A DNA stretch of 64,000 bases from Clostridia bacterium (GTDB lineage Bacteria; Bacillota; Clostridia; Oscillospirales; Acutalibacteraceae). Positions 24,294 through 32,663 of this stretch are shown here, one piece after another. Positions within the stretch are counted from its first letter, which is position 1. Every line of letters begins with the position of its first letter. The notes beneath the pieces are model-generated. The model ran no database searches. It saw only the letters and a list, made by a program, of their open reading frames with translations, and was not told the DNA's origin. Position numbers and translations under genes: made by a program. The stretch is taken from assembly GCA_017399535.1 (NCBI GenBank), contig JAFQBX010000022.1, positions 1-64,000 of the forward strand, written 5' to 3'.

Positions 24294-25642
24294 AAATTTT
24301 AGTGTGTGTAAAGGTTGTAAAAGGGGAGCTCAATCCCTTTGATGAGTCGGCGCTTGAATGCGCGTTGCAGTTGTCCGACGACGTTACGGTCGTATCCATG
24401 GGCCCAAAAAGCAGCGAAAGCGCATTAAAGCCGCTGACACGACTAGGCGCAAAGGTGGTTTTGATAAGCGATAATTGCTTCGCCGGCTCAGACACCCTTG
24501 CAACGTCGTACATACTGTCGACAGCGATAAAGGGAATGGAATATGACCTAATCCTTTGCGGCAGGCAGAGCATCGACGGAGATACCGCCCAGGTCGGCCC
24601 AATGCTTTCGCAGATGCTCGGAATTCCGCTGATAACAAACGCGCTCAAAATTGAGGTTAATGATGATAGCGTTTTTGCCGCCACCCGTTTGGGCGACGAA
24701 AGCGTAAAGTTGCCTGCACTAGTCGCGTTGGAGCGAGGATATGTTTTACGTTTTCCGAGCATTTTTTCAAAGGTTGGCGAGGTAAAAATCCTTGATAATG
24801 AGGCGCTTGGATGCGATCTGCAAAAATGTGGATTGACCGGTTCACCGACAAAGGTGCTGGAAACGTTTGAAAATGAGCGGGGAAGGCGAAAATGCAGGTT
24901 TATTTTGATGGATGAACTGCTACCGCTTATCGATGAGCTGATAAAACAGAATAATGTCGAATCGCAAAAAACGTACGATGGTACAAAATTCAAAAGTGTA
25001 TGGGCGGTCGGCGAGGAAGTGTATGAAAAGGCAAAGGAAATTGCCGAAGAGGTCATTTTAATTGAAAAATCAGATCCTCAAACAATATATGAAAAGGCGA
25101 TTGCCGAAAAGCCCGACGTAATTCTGTGGAACGCTGATTTTTGGGGCAGAAAAAACGCTCCCATAGTTGCCGCCATGCTGAATACGGGGCTTTGTGCCGA
25201 CTGCACTGCGCTCGAAACTGACGGCAAAAATCTGATAATGTACCGTCCTGCGCAGGGCGGCAACATAACGGCAAAGATAAAGTGCGTTACCAAGCCACAA
25301 ATGGCAACCGTCAGGACAAAAAGCGACAGCTCCGACATTATCATTTCGGGCGGCAAAGGGGTTGCCGACAGTATTGATAAGCTGTACGAATTAGCAGAGA
25401 AGCTGGGTGCCGAAATCGGCGCATCGAGAGGGCTTGTCGATATGAACAGGATGCCTTACGATAAGCAAATCGGATTAACAGGAAAGACGGTCAGCCCCAA
25501 AATTTATATTGCTGTTGGCATTTCGGGAGCGATACACCACACCTGCGCGGTAGAGGGAAGTACGACTGTTATCGCAATAAATCCAGACAAGGATGCGAGA
25601 ATTTTTGATTACGCCGACTACGGCATTGTCGAAAGATTTTAA
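24290..25642 (+). CDS. Fused electron-transfer flavoprotein EtfB-EtfA
   Basis: A 450-residue single chain. Residues 1 to about 225 are EtfB, with MKILVCVKVV, VSMGP and GRQSIDGDTAQVGP; the last motif resembles EtfB of the electron-bifurcating groups. Residues about 230-450 are EtfA with the C-terminal FAD site GLTGKTVSPKIYIAVGISGA, then INPDKDARIF and ADYGIVERF. The chain binds two flavins in related proteins. It would link the GlcD-like dehydrogenase to NAD and perhaps ferredoxin. No extra ferredoxin domain is present, unlike LctC-type EtfA. The start overlaps the FGGY stop as ATGA; an in-frame ATG six bases earlier is also possible. Fusion in this order is uncommon; most Etf are two genes. 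Confidence 0.88.
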   Translation: MKILVCVKVVKGELNPFDESALECALQLSDDVTVVSMGPKSSESALKPLTRLGAKVVLISDNCFAGSDTLATSYILSTAIKGMEYDLILCGRQSIDGDTAQVGPMLSQMLGIPLITNALKIEVNDDSVFAATRLGDESVKLPALVALERGYVLRFPSIFSKVGEVKILDNEALGCDLQKCGLTGSPTKVLETFENERGRRKCRFILMDELLPLIDELIKQNNVESQKTYDGTKFKSVWAVGEEVYEKAKEIAEEVILIEKSDPQTIYEKAIAEKPDVILWNADFWGRKNAPIVAAMLNTGLCADCTALETDGKNLIMYRPAQGGNITAKIKCVTKPQMATVRTKSDSSDIIISGGKGVADSIDKLYELAEKLGAEIGASRGLVDMNRMPYDKQIGLTGKTVSPKIYIAVGISGAIHHTCAVEGSTTVIAINPDKDARIFDYADYGIVERF

Positions 25643-25653
25643 ATTCTGAATAA

Positions 25654-25695
25654 TAAAAAGAGACAGGGAGAAAAAATCTCTCTGCCTCTTTTTTT
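25654..25695. terminator. Bidirectional terminator
   Basis: AAAAAGAGACAGGGAGA and TCTCTCTGCCTCTTTTT close the catabolic operon and, on the minus strand, the AGCS symporter gene. Confidence 0.88.
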
Positions 25696-25707
25696 ATATG
25701 CTTAAAA

Positions 25708-27264
25708 TTAGTCCTCAGAAATTACGCGTGCAATTTCAGCCGCCTGAATTTCGGGGTCAACGTTATACATCGGCTCGATGTTTTCCTTTTTCTTAACTCG
25801 TCTCAGATAGTTTCGGGTAATCTTTACAACCAGCGGAGAGAGGGCGAGTACACCGATAAGGTTCGGAATCATCATTAGTCCGTTGAAGGTATCCGAAATG
25901 TCCCAAGCGAGTGACGACGTAAGGATTGCGCCAAAGATAACCGTGCATACGTGGATGATGCGGAAGACAAAGGTTGTCTTTGCGCCAAAGAGGTATTCCC
26001 ATGCCTTTGAGCCATAGTGAGACCAGCCGAGAACGGTGGTAAAGGCAAAGAGGAACATAGCAACAGCAATAAACTTTGCACCTATGCCGCCCCATGAGAA
26101 TACCGAGTTGAATGCGCCGCCAACGAGGGTTGCATCGGTATAACCTTCTGCAATTTCGCCTGTTACAGCGTTGAATACGCCGCCGTTAAGTCCACCTGCG
26201 GTGAGGATAACGAGAGCGGTCATTGTGCATACAACCATTGTGTCGGCAAATACTTCAAAGATGCCCCACATACCCTGCTTAACCGGCTCCTTAACGTTTG
26301 AGTTCGAGTGAACCATAACCGACGAACCGAGACCTGCCTCGTTCGAGAAAACACCACGTTTGAAGCCCTGGGTAACAACCTTTCCGATAACGGCACCGAT
26401 ACCGCCGCCAACGAATGCTTCGGGGCTGAATGCGTTAACGAAAATTGCCTTAAATGCGGGGATGACATTCGCATAGTTGATAGCGATGATGACGAGACTG
26501 CCTGCAACGAAAAGTACCACCATAAAGGGTACGATTTTTTCTGCAACGTTAGCAATTCTCTTTAATCCGCCGAGTGTAATGAGGGCGGTGAGGAGCATAA
26601 TGAGTGCGCCGAGAATGATATTATAAAGCGAAACGCCCGAGAAAACCTCGATTGATGAAAGGGCAGATACGTCGAATGCCTGAGCAACGTTGGTAACGAT
26701 TTTGTTAACCTGACCCATGCTTCCGATACCGAATGATGCAAGCATCGCAAATATACAGAAAAGCACGGCGAGGGCCTTGCCGACCCATTTCATGCCCTTT
26801 TTCTTGCCGAGACCGTCGGCGAGATAGTACATAGCACCACCCGACCATTCGCCCTTTTCGTTCTTTCTGCGGTAATAGATACCGAGAACGTTTTCGGCGT
26901 AGTTGGTCATCATGCCAAAGAATGCGGCAACCCACATCCAGAAAACAGCACCTGCACCACCGATGCAGATAGCGGCGGCAACACCGGCGATATTACCTGT
27001 ACCTACCGTAGCGGCAAGCGCGGTACACAGCGCCTGGAAGGGAGAAATCGAGCCCTTTTCCTTGCTGTGCTTGATTACGTCCTTGCTAAAAAGACTGCCG
27101 AGTGTGTGCTTGAACCACAGACCGATGTGTGATACCTGAAAGAATTTGGTGAGTATGGTAACGATTATACCCGTACCAACCAAAAGGAGCAGACCGAAAG
27201 CACCCCAAACGACGCTGTTAATTTCGCCGTTTACACTTTCAATCGTTTGCAAAATTTTGTCCAT
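25708..27264 (-). CDS. Sodium:alanine/glycine symporter (AGCS family)
   Basis: A 518-residue membrane transporter with about ten to eleven segments. AGCS signatures are GTGNIAGVAAAICIGGAGAV (about residues 93-112), NEAGLGSSVMVHS and the FTTVLGWSHYG stretch. It imports small neutral amino acids with sodium. A glycine riboswitch and terminator in its leader make glycine the likely substrate or signal. Start ATG has GGGAGG in range. Transcribed as a single gene. Confidence 0.95.
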   Translation of the reverse strand: MDKILQTIESVNGEINSVVWGAFGLLLLVGTGIIVTILTKFFQVSHIGLWFKHTLGSLFSKDVIKHSKEKGSISPFQALCTALAATVGTGNIAGVAAAICIGGAGAVFWMWVAAFFGMMTNYAENVLGIYYRRKNEKGEWSGGAMYYLADGLGKKKGMKWVGKALAVLFCIFAMLASFGIGSMGQVNKIVTNVAQAFDVSALSSIEVFSGVSLYNIILGALIMLLTALITLGGLKRIANVAEKIVPFMVVLFVAGSLVIIAINYANVIPAFKAIFVNAFSPEAFVGGGIGAVIGKVVTQGFKRGVFSNEAGLGSSVMVHSNSNVKEPVKQGMWGIFEVFADTMVVCTMTALVILTAGGLNGGVFNAVTGEIAEGYTDATLVGGAFNSVFSWGGIGAKFIAVAMFLFAFTTVLGWSHYGSKAWEYLFGAKTTFVFRIIHVCTVIFGAILTSSLAWDISDTFNGLMMIPNLIGVLALSPLVVKITRNYLRRVKKKENIEPMYNVDPEIQAAEIARVISED

Positions 27265-27308
27265 TTTGAAATGAACCTCCCTAAAAAATATTTATCAACC
27301 GAACAAAA

Positions 27309-27344
27309 CAAAAAAATCACCACTAACCAATCGGATAGCGGTGA
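27309..27344 (-). terminator. Riboswitch expression-platform terminator
   Basis: On the minus strand TCACCGCTA pairs with TAGTGGTGA, followed by a long T-run. It lies between the glycine aptamer and the ribosome site, so ligand binding decides read-through. Confidence 0.8.
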
Positions 27345-27384
27345 AAAAATGGAAATGACAGAATGTGTGCATTCTATGTAAAAT

Positions 27385-27485
27385 AAATTGATCTGTCCTT
27401 TTGCCTGAGAGATTGCGGTTTTTAAAAAAACCATTGCCCCTTCGGCATTCGCATAAAGCGAACTTCTCCAGATTGCTATCCGTCA
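27385..27485 (-). promoter_or_regulatory. Glycine riboswitch
   Basis: Read on the minus strand, the leader contains CTGGAGAAGTTCGC, then GCCGAAGGGGCAA, then the very diagnostic AATCTCTCAGGCAAAAGGAC. This is the conserved core of a glycine aptamer. Only one complete aptamer is clear; the 60 bases before it may form a rudimentary partner. It controls the AGCS symporter through the terminator at 27309-27344. Confidence 0.92.
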
Positions 27486-27591
27486 ACAGTCGTTGTCATA
27501 TCACCGCCCGAAAGGGTTATCCCTATCGAAAAAAGGCGAAACGGCTTAACTTCTGCTGATTTCATTTAGCTTTATTCAGTTATACCTGTTA

Positions 27592-27620
27592 ATCATACTA
27601 CCTTTCGACACAAAAGTCAA
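27592..27620 (-). promoter_or_regulatory. Promoter of the glycine-riboswitch transcript
   Basis: Minus strand TTGACT (27620-27615), 17 bases, TATGAT (27597-27592), just upstream of the riboswitch. Confidence 0.75.
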
Positions 27621-27718
27621 GGGGTTTACAATTTAATCGAGAAAACGAAACTGTCACGTGCGAAAAGTCCTAACAAAACCCAAGTTGTTATTTTTCCAAA
27701 ATATTCCTATTCCGCCCG

Positions 27719-27748
27719 TTGACAAGCGTGGCGAAATGGTTGTAAAAT
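27719..27748 (+). promoter_or_regulatory. Promoter of the 27.8-28.8 kb pair
   Basis: TTGACA (27719-27724), 18 bases, TAAAAT (27743-27748), 43 bases before the first start codon. Confidence 0.65.
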
Positions 27749-27790
27749 GTAATTAAGACGACAACCCAATCGATATAATGAGGTGACGAT

Positions 27791-28252
27791 GTGTATAGTG
27801 GGTTAAAATTCCCGTCGTGTATGGGCTGGTTTGTGTTTGTTGCTTTTGGTGTTTATTTTATTCTTATTAGGGGTAATTTTGCGAGGTTTGTTATAAAAGA
27901 TAGAACATCAAAAGAGCATAAAAAACACATAGACGAGCTTTTTGATAGGACGTTAAAGGAGCATCTTATTGCCTTTGGTAGATGGATTTTGTGTATGGGT
28001 TATCCCGATGAACGAAAAAAGAAAGGATACCGTTTTTTTGTTTTCTTTAATTATCTGTATTTATTTATATGTGCACTGTTTTTAATTATATGGATACTTG
28101 CCTTTTTTATAGAAGGACTTCAGATTTGGTGTATTAAATATACGCTAATAAAAATGAAATATATAGATGCGCCTTTTATGGTGATTATAGCTATTATGCA
28201 GGCCCGTCATAATTTAAAGAAACAGAAAAAGAACAAGTGGCGCAATTTTTGA
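27791..28252 (+). CDS. Small membrane protein of unknown function
   Basis: A 153-residue protein with a hydrophobic N-terminal segment (WFVFVAFGVYFILI), a basic middle part (KDRTSKEHKKHIDELF) and two further segments around residues 80-130. No family recognised. GTG 27791 follows GAGGTGA at four bases, the same pattern as the next gene. The gene is clearly more AT-rich than the surrounding operons, which suggests separate acquisition. It shares a promoter with the lipoprotein gene that follows 29 bases later. Confidence 0.65.
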   Translation: MYSGLKFPSCMGWFVFVAFGVYFILIRGNFARFVIKDRTSKEHKKHIDELFDRTLKEHLIAFGRWILCMGYPDERKKKGYRFFVFFNYLYLFICALFLIIWILAFFIEGLQIWCIKYTLIKMKYIDAPFMVIIAIMQARHNLKKQKKNKWRNF

Positions 28253-28281
28253 TGACGTTTGTAAAACAATGAGGTGACGGT

Positions 28282-28812
28282 ATGCGAAAGAATGTATTGT
28301 TGTTTATTTTGTTATGTTTAATCGTAACCTGTTTTTCCGGATGTTTTATTTCCGATTACAACGATTATGGTAACAAGAAAATCAGAGAATCAAATGTCAC
28401 AACCTTTGAAGAGGACTATAAATTGTTGCAAAACGTGACAAGTATTTTAATGTCGGATGATTATAAAAATTATGAATCTATAACTTTTTATCAATCTTCT
28501 ATGCTTGTTCGAAAAGAAAATCAAATAAAAATAATTGATAACGATATTGATTCAATGGAGGATATCCCTTTAAAAAATGTAATTTTAGAATTACGTAAAA
28601 AAGGGTATGATACAATTTCAAAGCGGGGAACTATAATCTATTTTCAACGTTGGACTGACATATTTACTTGGGATGCCGGTTTTGCCTTGTCGATTAACGG
28701 TTCCGATGAATTGGATATTCAGTATTTAACATATCAAAAAGCGCTTGAAATGGCAAATTGGTATTACTATGAATCTGATTATAATGAGTGGAGATCACGG
28801 GAATACCGATAA
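28282..28812 (+). CDS. Lipoprotein of unknown function
   Basis: A 176-residue protein with a lipoprotein signal (hydrophobic LLFILLCLIVTC, lipobox FSGC, Cys at about residue 21). The mature part is Tyr/Asp/Glu-rich with no domain I recognise. It is AT-rich like its upstream neighbour, has GAGGTGA four bases before ATG, and ends at a terminator. The pair may be a small envelope module; nothing in the context gives its job. Confidence 0.7.
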   Translation: MRKNVLLFILLCLIVTCFSGCFISDYNDYGNKKIRESNVTTFEEDYKLLQNVTSILMSDDYKNYESITFYQSSMLVRKENQIKIIDNDIDSMEDIPLKNVILELRKKGYDTISKRGTIIYFQRWTDIFTWDAGFALSINGSDELDIQYLTYQKALEMANWYYYESDYNEWRSREYR

Positions 28813-28842
28813 ATAGCGTGGTTTCAAAATATATAAAATTAC

Positions 28843-28880
28843 CCACCGACCTTGCATTTGATTGCTGGGTCGGTTTTTTC
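28843..28880 (+). terminator. Terminator
   Basis: ACCGACC pairs with GGTCGGT, followed by six T, after the lipoprotein gene. Confidence 0.75.
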
Positions 28881-28909
28881 TTGAAATAATTTATCTAATA
28901 TGTTAGTAT
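28881..28909 (+). promoter_or_regulatory. Promoter of the AIM24-family gene
   Basis: TTGAAA (28881-28886), 17 bases, TAGTAT (28904-28909), directly after the preceding terminator. Confidence 0.55.
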
Positions 28910-28960
28910 AAATTTGAGGGGGGACCTCGTTATAATCACAGAAAAAAGGAGTTGCTTTTT

Positions 28961-29686
28961 ATGATAAAATATCAAATTGAGGGTGGAAATTTACCCGTCG
29001 TAATCTGCTATCCCGAGCAGGGACAGACACTTTGCACCGAAAGCGGAGCAATGAGCTGGATGTCGCCGAATATGCGAATGGAAACCAACACAGGTGGCGG
29101 AATTAAAAAGGTTTTTGGCCGACTTTTTTCAGGCGAATCAATCTTTTTGAACGAATATACCGCCGAGGGCGGCTCGGGCATGATTGCCTTTGCGTCGAGC
29201 TTTCCCGGCTCAATCATTCCCTACCAGGTCACCGACGGAAACGGGATTATCGTGCAAAAGCGCGGATTTCTCGCTATGGAAAAGGGGCTCGACCTCTCGG
29301 TTTATTTCCAAAAGAAGCTCGGTAGCGGCTTTTTCGGCGGCGAGGGCTTTATTATGCAGAAAATCAGCGGCAACGGAATGGTGTTTATCGAAATCGACGG
29401 CTATTGCAAGGAGTATGAGCTGGGCGTCGGCGAAAGCATCATTGTCGATACCGGTTATCTCGCCGCAATGAGCGAAAGCTGTACAATGGATATTCAGACC
29501 GTAAAAGGCGTTAAAAATATGTTCTTTGGCGGTGAGGGCTTCTTCCACACGCGAATAACCGGACCGGGAAAGGTCTATATCCAGTCGATGCCTGTCATCA
29601 ACACGGCACAGGTGCTCACCCCGTATCTCAAAATCGGCTCGAATGATAACAATGGCGGAGGAATAAACATCCGCCTCGGCGACTGA
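28961..29686 (+). CDS. AIM24 / TIGR00266-family protein
   Basis: A 241-residue beta-rich protein with the family's Gly-rich repeats: GAMSWMSPNM and GGIKKVFGRLFSGES near the start, then FGGEGFIMQKISG and FGGEGFFHTRITGPG in two internal copies. Family members are widespread in bacteria and their biochemical role is not established. Start ATG 28961 follows AAAAAAGGAG. Single gene between its own promoter and terminator. Confidence 0.88.
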   Translation: MIKYQIEGGNLPVVICYPEQGQTLCTESGAMSWMSPNMRMETNTGGGIKKVFGRLFSGESIFLNEYTAEGGSGMIAFASSFPGSIIPYQVTDGNGIIVQKRGFLAMEKGLDLSVYFQKKLGSGFFGGEGFIMQKISGNGMVFIEIDGYCKEYELGVGESIIVDTGYLAAMSESCTMDIQTVKGVKNMFFGGEGFFHTRITGPGKVYIQSMPVINTAQVLTPYLKIGSNDNNGGGINIRLGD

Positions 29687-29705
29687 TAAATAAGCTGAAT
29701 TAAAC

Positions 29706-29750
29706 AAATCCCCTTTTCACCTTTTTGTTCGGGTGAAAAGGGGATTTTTT
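29706..29750 (+). terminator. Strong terminator of the AIM24 gene
   Basis: AAATCCCCTTTTCACC pairs with GGTGAAAAGGGGATTT plus T-run. Confidence 0.9.
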
Positions 29751-29764
29751 ATCAATTTATATTA

Positions 29765-29800
29765 CAAAAAGCGCGGATGCGATTTTCGTCACATCCGCGC
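29765..29800 (-). terminator. Terminator of the opp operon
   Basis: GCGCGGATG and CATCCGCGC; on the minus strand the stem is followed by five T. It faces the AIM24 terminator across a short gap. Confidence 0.85.
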
Positions 29801-29838
29801 CCTGTTAGTTTAGTTCAGCTTTATTCTTCGCCTTTTAA

Positions 29839-31623
29839 TTATTCAGCGAGAGAAGCGTACATAAAGTACTTGAAGCCAAGCGGTGAAGAGAAGAATCCGT
29901 CGATCTTATCGCTGCACATATAGATATCTGTGTAGTAGTAGATCGGGCAGATAGCTCCGGTCTCCATAAGGATATCTTCTGCCTGGTGCATGAGGTCAAA
30001 GCGCTTTTCAGCGTCGGTTGAGCTCTTAACCTCGGCGATGAGCTTGTCATACGAATCAGCCCATGTCAAGTTATCCTGACCGTTGTAGCTGTAAGCAGCG
30101 TACTTTCCATGTTCTCCACGACCGAACTGGGTATCGTTGTTACCCGAATCGGTGATCCACATATCGAGGAAGGAGATAGGATCGTTGTAGTCGCCTAACC
30201 AACCGTTACGAGCGATTGAATAGTCGCCATTCTTACGTGTGTTAAGGAAGGTAGCCCATTCCTGAACCTCAACCTTGATTGTGATGCCGTAAGCACCCCA
30301 AGCGGTCTGGAGGTAGGTAGCGATAGCTTCGTGACTGGTACCTTCATTTGTGATGTAGGTGAGGGTCGGGAAGCCAACGAGCTTGTTATCCTTTACAGAG
30401 AACTTCTTTGAAGAATCTGCAACTTCCTTAAAGAGAGCGAGTGCAGCGTCGCAGTTGGCGGTATAATCGTCCTTTTCAACGCTGTAATAGCCCTTACCAT
30501 CGCGGTTTACACCGTTCTTTGAAATGAATTCGGAGCCGTCGGGCTCGGTGAGACCCATAGCAACGAAGCCGGCAGCAGGAACCTGACCTGCCTGACCGAT
30601 TTCTTCAGCGATGTAGTTACGGTCAATGATGAGACCGAGTGCCTGACGGATCTTGGCCTGTTCTTCCTGTGTGAAGCCCTTGAGAGCGGTATCATTTACG
30701 TTGAATGAAACGTAGTAGGTACCGAGCTGACCTTCGATAAAGAACTGATCCTTTAAAGCGCCTGTTTTGAGTGATTCGATTTCGTCATTGGGAACGGAGT
30801 CGATAAAGAGGTATGTGCCGCTCTGATAGTTTGTTAAGAGAGAAACGTCGTCGTCATTGAATGCGAAAACGATTTTGTCAGTAACAACCTTGTCAGCGTT
30901 ATAGAAGTATTCATTCTTTTCCATAACCATCTGAGTCTGGGTGAATTCGGTAACCTTGTAAGCGCCGTTTCCGATGTAGGTGTCGGCTGAGGTAGCCCAA
31001 GCTTCACCGTGCTTTTCAACTAAATCCTTGCGAACAGGCATGTAAGCAGGGAATGCGCAAAGTTCGTGGATGTAAGGAACGTCAACGGTGAGAACTACGG
31101 TAATCTTGTTTCCGTCAGCGGTAACGTTGAGCTTAGCGTCGGGGTTAACGAGGTTGCCGTCGGCATCAGTTTCGTTCATTTCGGCATAACCGTCGATAAC
31201 TTCGAACATGTAGCCGTAGTCAGCAGCGGTTACGGGGCTTGCAGCGCGGTTCCAAGCATAGACAAAGTCTTCTGCTGTGAGGTCGGTGCCGTCGCTCCAC
31301 TTTAAGCCCTCTCTGAGTGTGTAGGTGTAAGAGGTCTTGCCATCTTCGAGTAATACACCTTCGGGAAGTGAGTCAGCACACTGGGGAACCAACTCTAAGT
31401 CACCCTTATCGTTCTGTTCGTAGCCAACGAGGCCGGCGAAAGCGTGAACGATGTAGGTAGCGCCGTCAACTGCGGAGTTAAGCGCAGGGTCAACGGTGTC
31501 CGGGTATGCGCCGACGTTGAGGGTCATAACCTTTTCGTCAGCGTTTGTGCCACATGAGTTTAAGCACATCATGCAGCCGAGCAACATTGCTACTACGAGC
31601 AATACACTCATCAGTTTTTTCAT
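29839..31623 (-). CDS. oppA: Oligopeptide ABC transporter substrate-binding lipoprotein
   Basis: A 594-residue SBP_bac_5 lipoprotein: signal peptide with lipobox LNSCG (Cys at about residue 25), then the family pattern EGLKWSDGTDLTAEDFVYAW (about residues 105-124) and a C-terminal domain containing RNGWLGDYNDP. It binds peptides outside the membrane. The true start is ATG 31623, with AGGAGG seven bases upstream; longer frames upstream are not supported. Last gene of an operon in the order B-C-D-F-A; placing the abundant binding protein last with its own strong ribosome site suggests an additional promoter or processed message in the 71-base gap after oppF. Confidence 0.93.
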   Translation of the reverse strand: MKKLMSVLLVVAMLLGCMMCLNSCGTNADEKVMTLNVGAYPDTVDPALNSAVDGATYIVHAFAGLVGYEQNDKGDLELVPQCADSLPEGVLLEDGKTSYTYTLREGLKWSDGTDLTAEDFVYAWNRAASPVTAADYGYMFEVIDGYAEMNETDADGNLVNPDAKLNVTADGNKITVVLTVDVPYIHELCAFPAYMPVRKDLVEKHGEAWATSADTYIGNGAYKVTEFTQTQMVMEKNEYFYNADKVVTDKIVFAFNDDDVSLLTNYQSGTYLFIDSVPNDEIESLKTGALKDQFFIEGQLGTYYVSFNVNDTALKGFTQEEQAKIRQALGLIIDRNYIAEEIGQAGQVPAAGFVAMGLTEPDGSEFISKNGVNRDGKGYYSVEKDDYTANCDAALALFKEVADSSKKFSVKDNKLVGFPTLTYITNEGTSHEAIATYLQTAWGAYGITIKVEVQEWATFLNTRKNGDYSIARNGWLGDYNDPISFLDMWITDSGNNDTQFGRGEHGKYAAYSYNGQDNLTWADSYDKLIAEVKSSTDAEKRFDLMHQAEDILMETGAICPIYYYTDIYMCSDKIDGFFSSPLGFKYFMYASLAE

Positions 31624-31694
31624 GGTATTTCCTCCTTTGATTTTAATTATAACTCGTCGTAACGAGTACAATTTACTCATAATTTTTGCCGTTT

Positions 31695-32663
31695 TTAAAG
31701 GTTGTGGCAGGCAACAAAGCGTCCCGGCTGAACTTCTTTCAGTTCGGGCATTGTTTCGGCGCATTTTTCGGTTGCCTTCGGGCAACGTGTGCGGAAGGGA
31801 CAGCCGCTCGGCATATGAAGGGGACTGGGGACGTCACCTTCGAGGTGAATGCGCTTGTTTGCTCTGGCGATGTTCGGGTCGGGGACGGGAACGGCCGACA
31901 GAAGCGAGATGGTATACGGATGAATCGGATTATGATACAGGTCATTTGAAGGACCGATTTCAACCAATTTACCGAGATACATTACGGCAATTCGTGTAGA
32001 AATATGCTTTACTACTAAAAGGTCGTGCGCGATAAAGAGATAGGTAAGTCCAAGCTTTTTCTGCAAATCCTCGAACATATTGATGACCTGCGCCTGAATC
32101 GAAACGTCGAGTGCCGAAACCGGCTCGTCACAGATGATGAATTTTGGGTCAACGGCAAGTGCACGCGCGATACCGATACGCTGTCTCTGACCGCCCGAGA
32201 ATTCGTGAGCATAGCGGGTAGCGTGCTCGGGCGAAAGACCGACAAGGTCCATCAAATACTTAATCTTTTCGGCTCTTTCCTTTTTATTCGAATATAACTT
32301 GTGAACGTCGAGGGGCTCTCCGATAATGTCGCTGACGGTCATTCGGGGGTCGAGTGACGAATATGGGTCCTGAAAAACCATCTGTGCTTGCTTGCGGAAT
32401 TCGTTAATCGACTTTTTACTCTTAATAAGCTGGCCGTCGAACCAAACCTCACCTGCCGTCGGCTTGTAAAGCTGGAGAATTGTACGACCAACGGTGGTCT
32501 TTCCGCATCCGGATTCGCCAACCAAGCCGAGTGTTTCGCCCTCTTTTATTGAGAAAGAAACGTCGTCAACCGCCTTTAATTTAAGCGATTTGAGGAACCC
32601 GTTCGGCACGTCAAAGTGCTGTTTCAGATTCTTTACTTCGAGAAGATTCTTTTGCTCATTCAT
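31695..32663 (-). CDS. oppF: Oligopeptide ABC transporter ATPase
   Basis: A 322-residue ATPase with Walker A GESGCGKTT, Q-loop MVFQDPYSSLDPR, signature FSGGQRQRIGIARAL, Walker B FIICDEPVSALDV and the C-terminal oligopeptide/dipeptide domain with the CPFRTRCP cysteine motif typical of OppD/OppF. Its start overlaps the end of oppD by 8 bases. It pairs with OppD to power import. Confidence 0.94.
   Translation of the reverse strand: MNEQKNLLEVKNLKQHFDVPNGFLKSLKLKAVDDVSFSIKEGETLGLVGESGCGKTTVGRTILQLYKPTAGEVWFDGQLIKSKKSINEFRKQAQMVFQDPYSSLDPRMTVSDIIGEPLDVHKLYSNKKERAEKIKYLMDLVGLSPEHATRYAHEFSGGQRQRIGIARALAVDPKFIICDEPVSALDVSIQAQVINMFEDLQKKLGLTYLFIAHDLLVVKHISTRIAVMYLGKLVEIGPSNDLYHNPIHPYTISLLSAVPVPDPNIARANKRIHLEGDVPSPLHMPSGCPFRTRCPKATEKCAETMPELKEVQPGRFVACHNL

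Noticed and set aside
27481-27545. Possible first aptamer of a tandem glycine riboswitch
   Set aside because: The conserved aptamer core is not present; at best it is a rudimentary partner of the single complete aptamer.
31496-31999. 167-codon plus-strand frame across oppA/oppF
   Set aside because: It overlaps two certain genes on the other strand and shows no family features.
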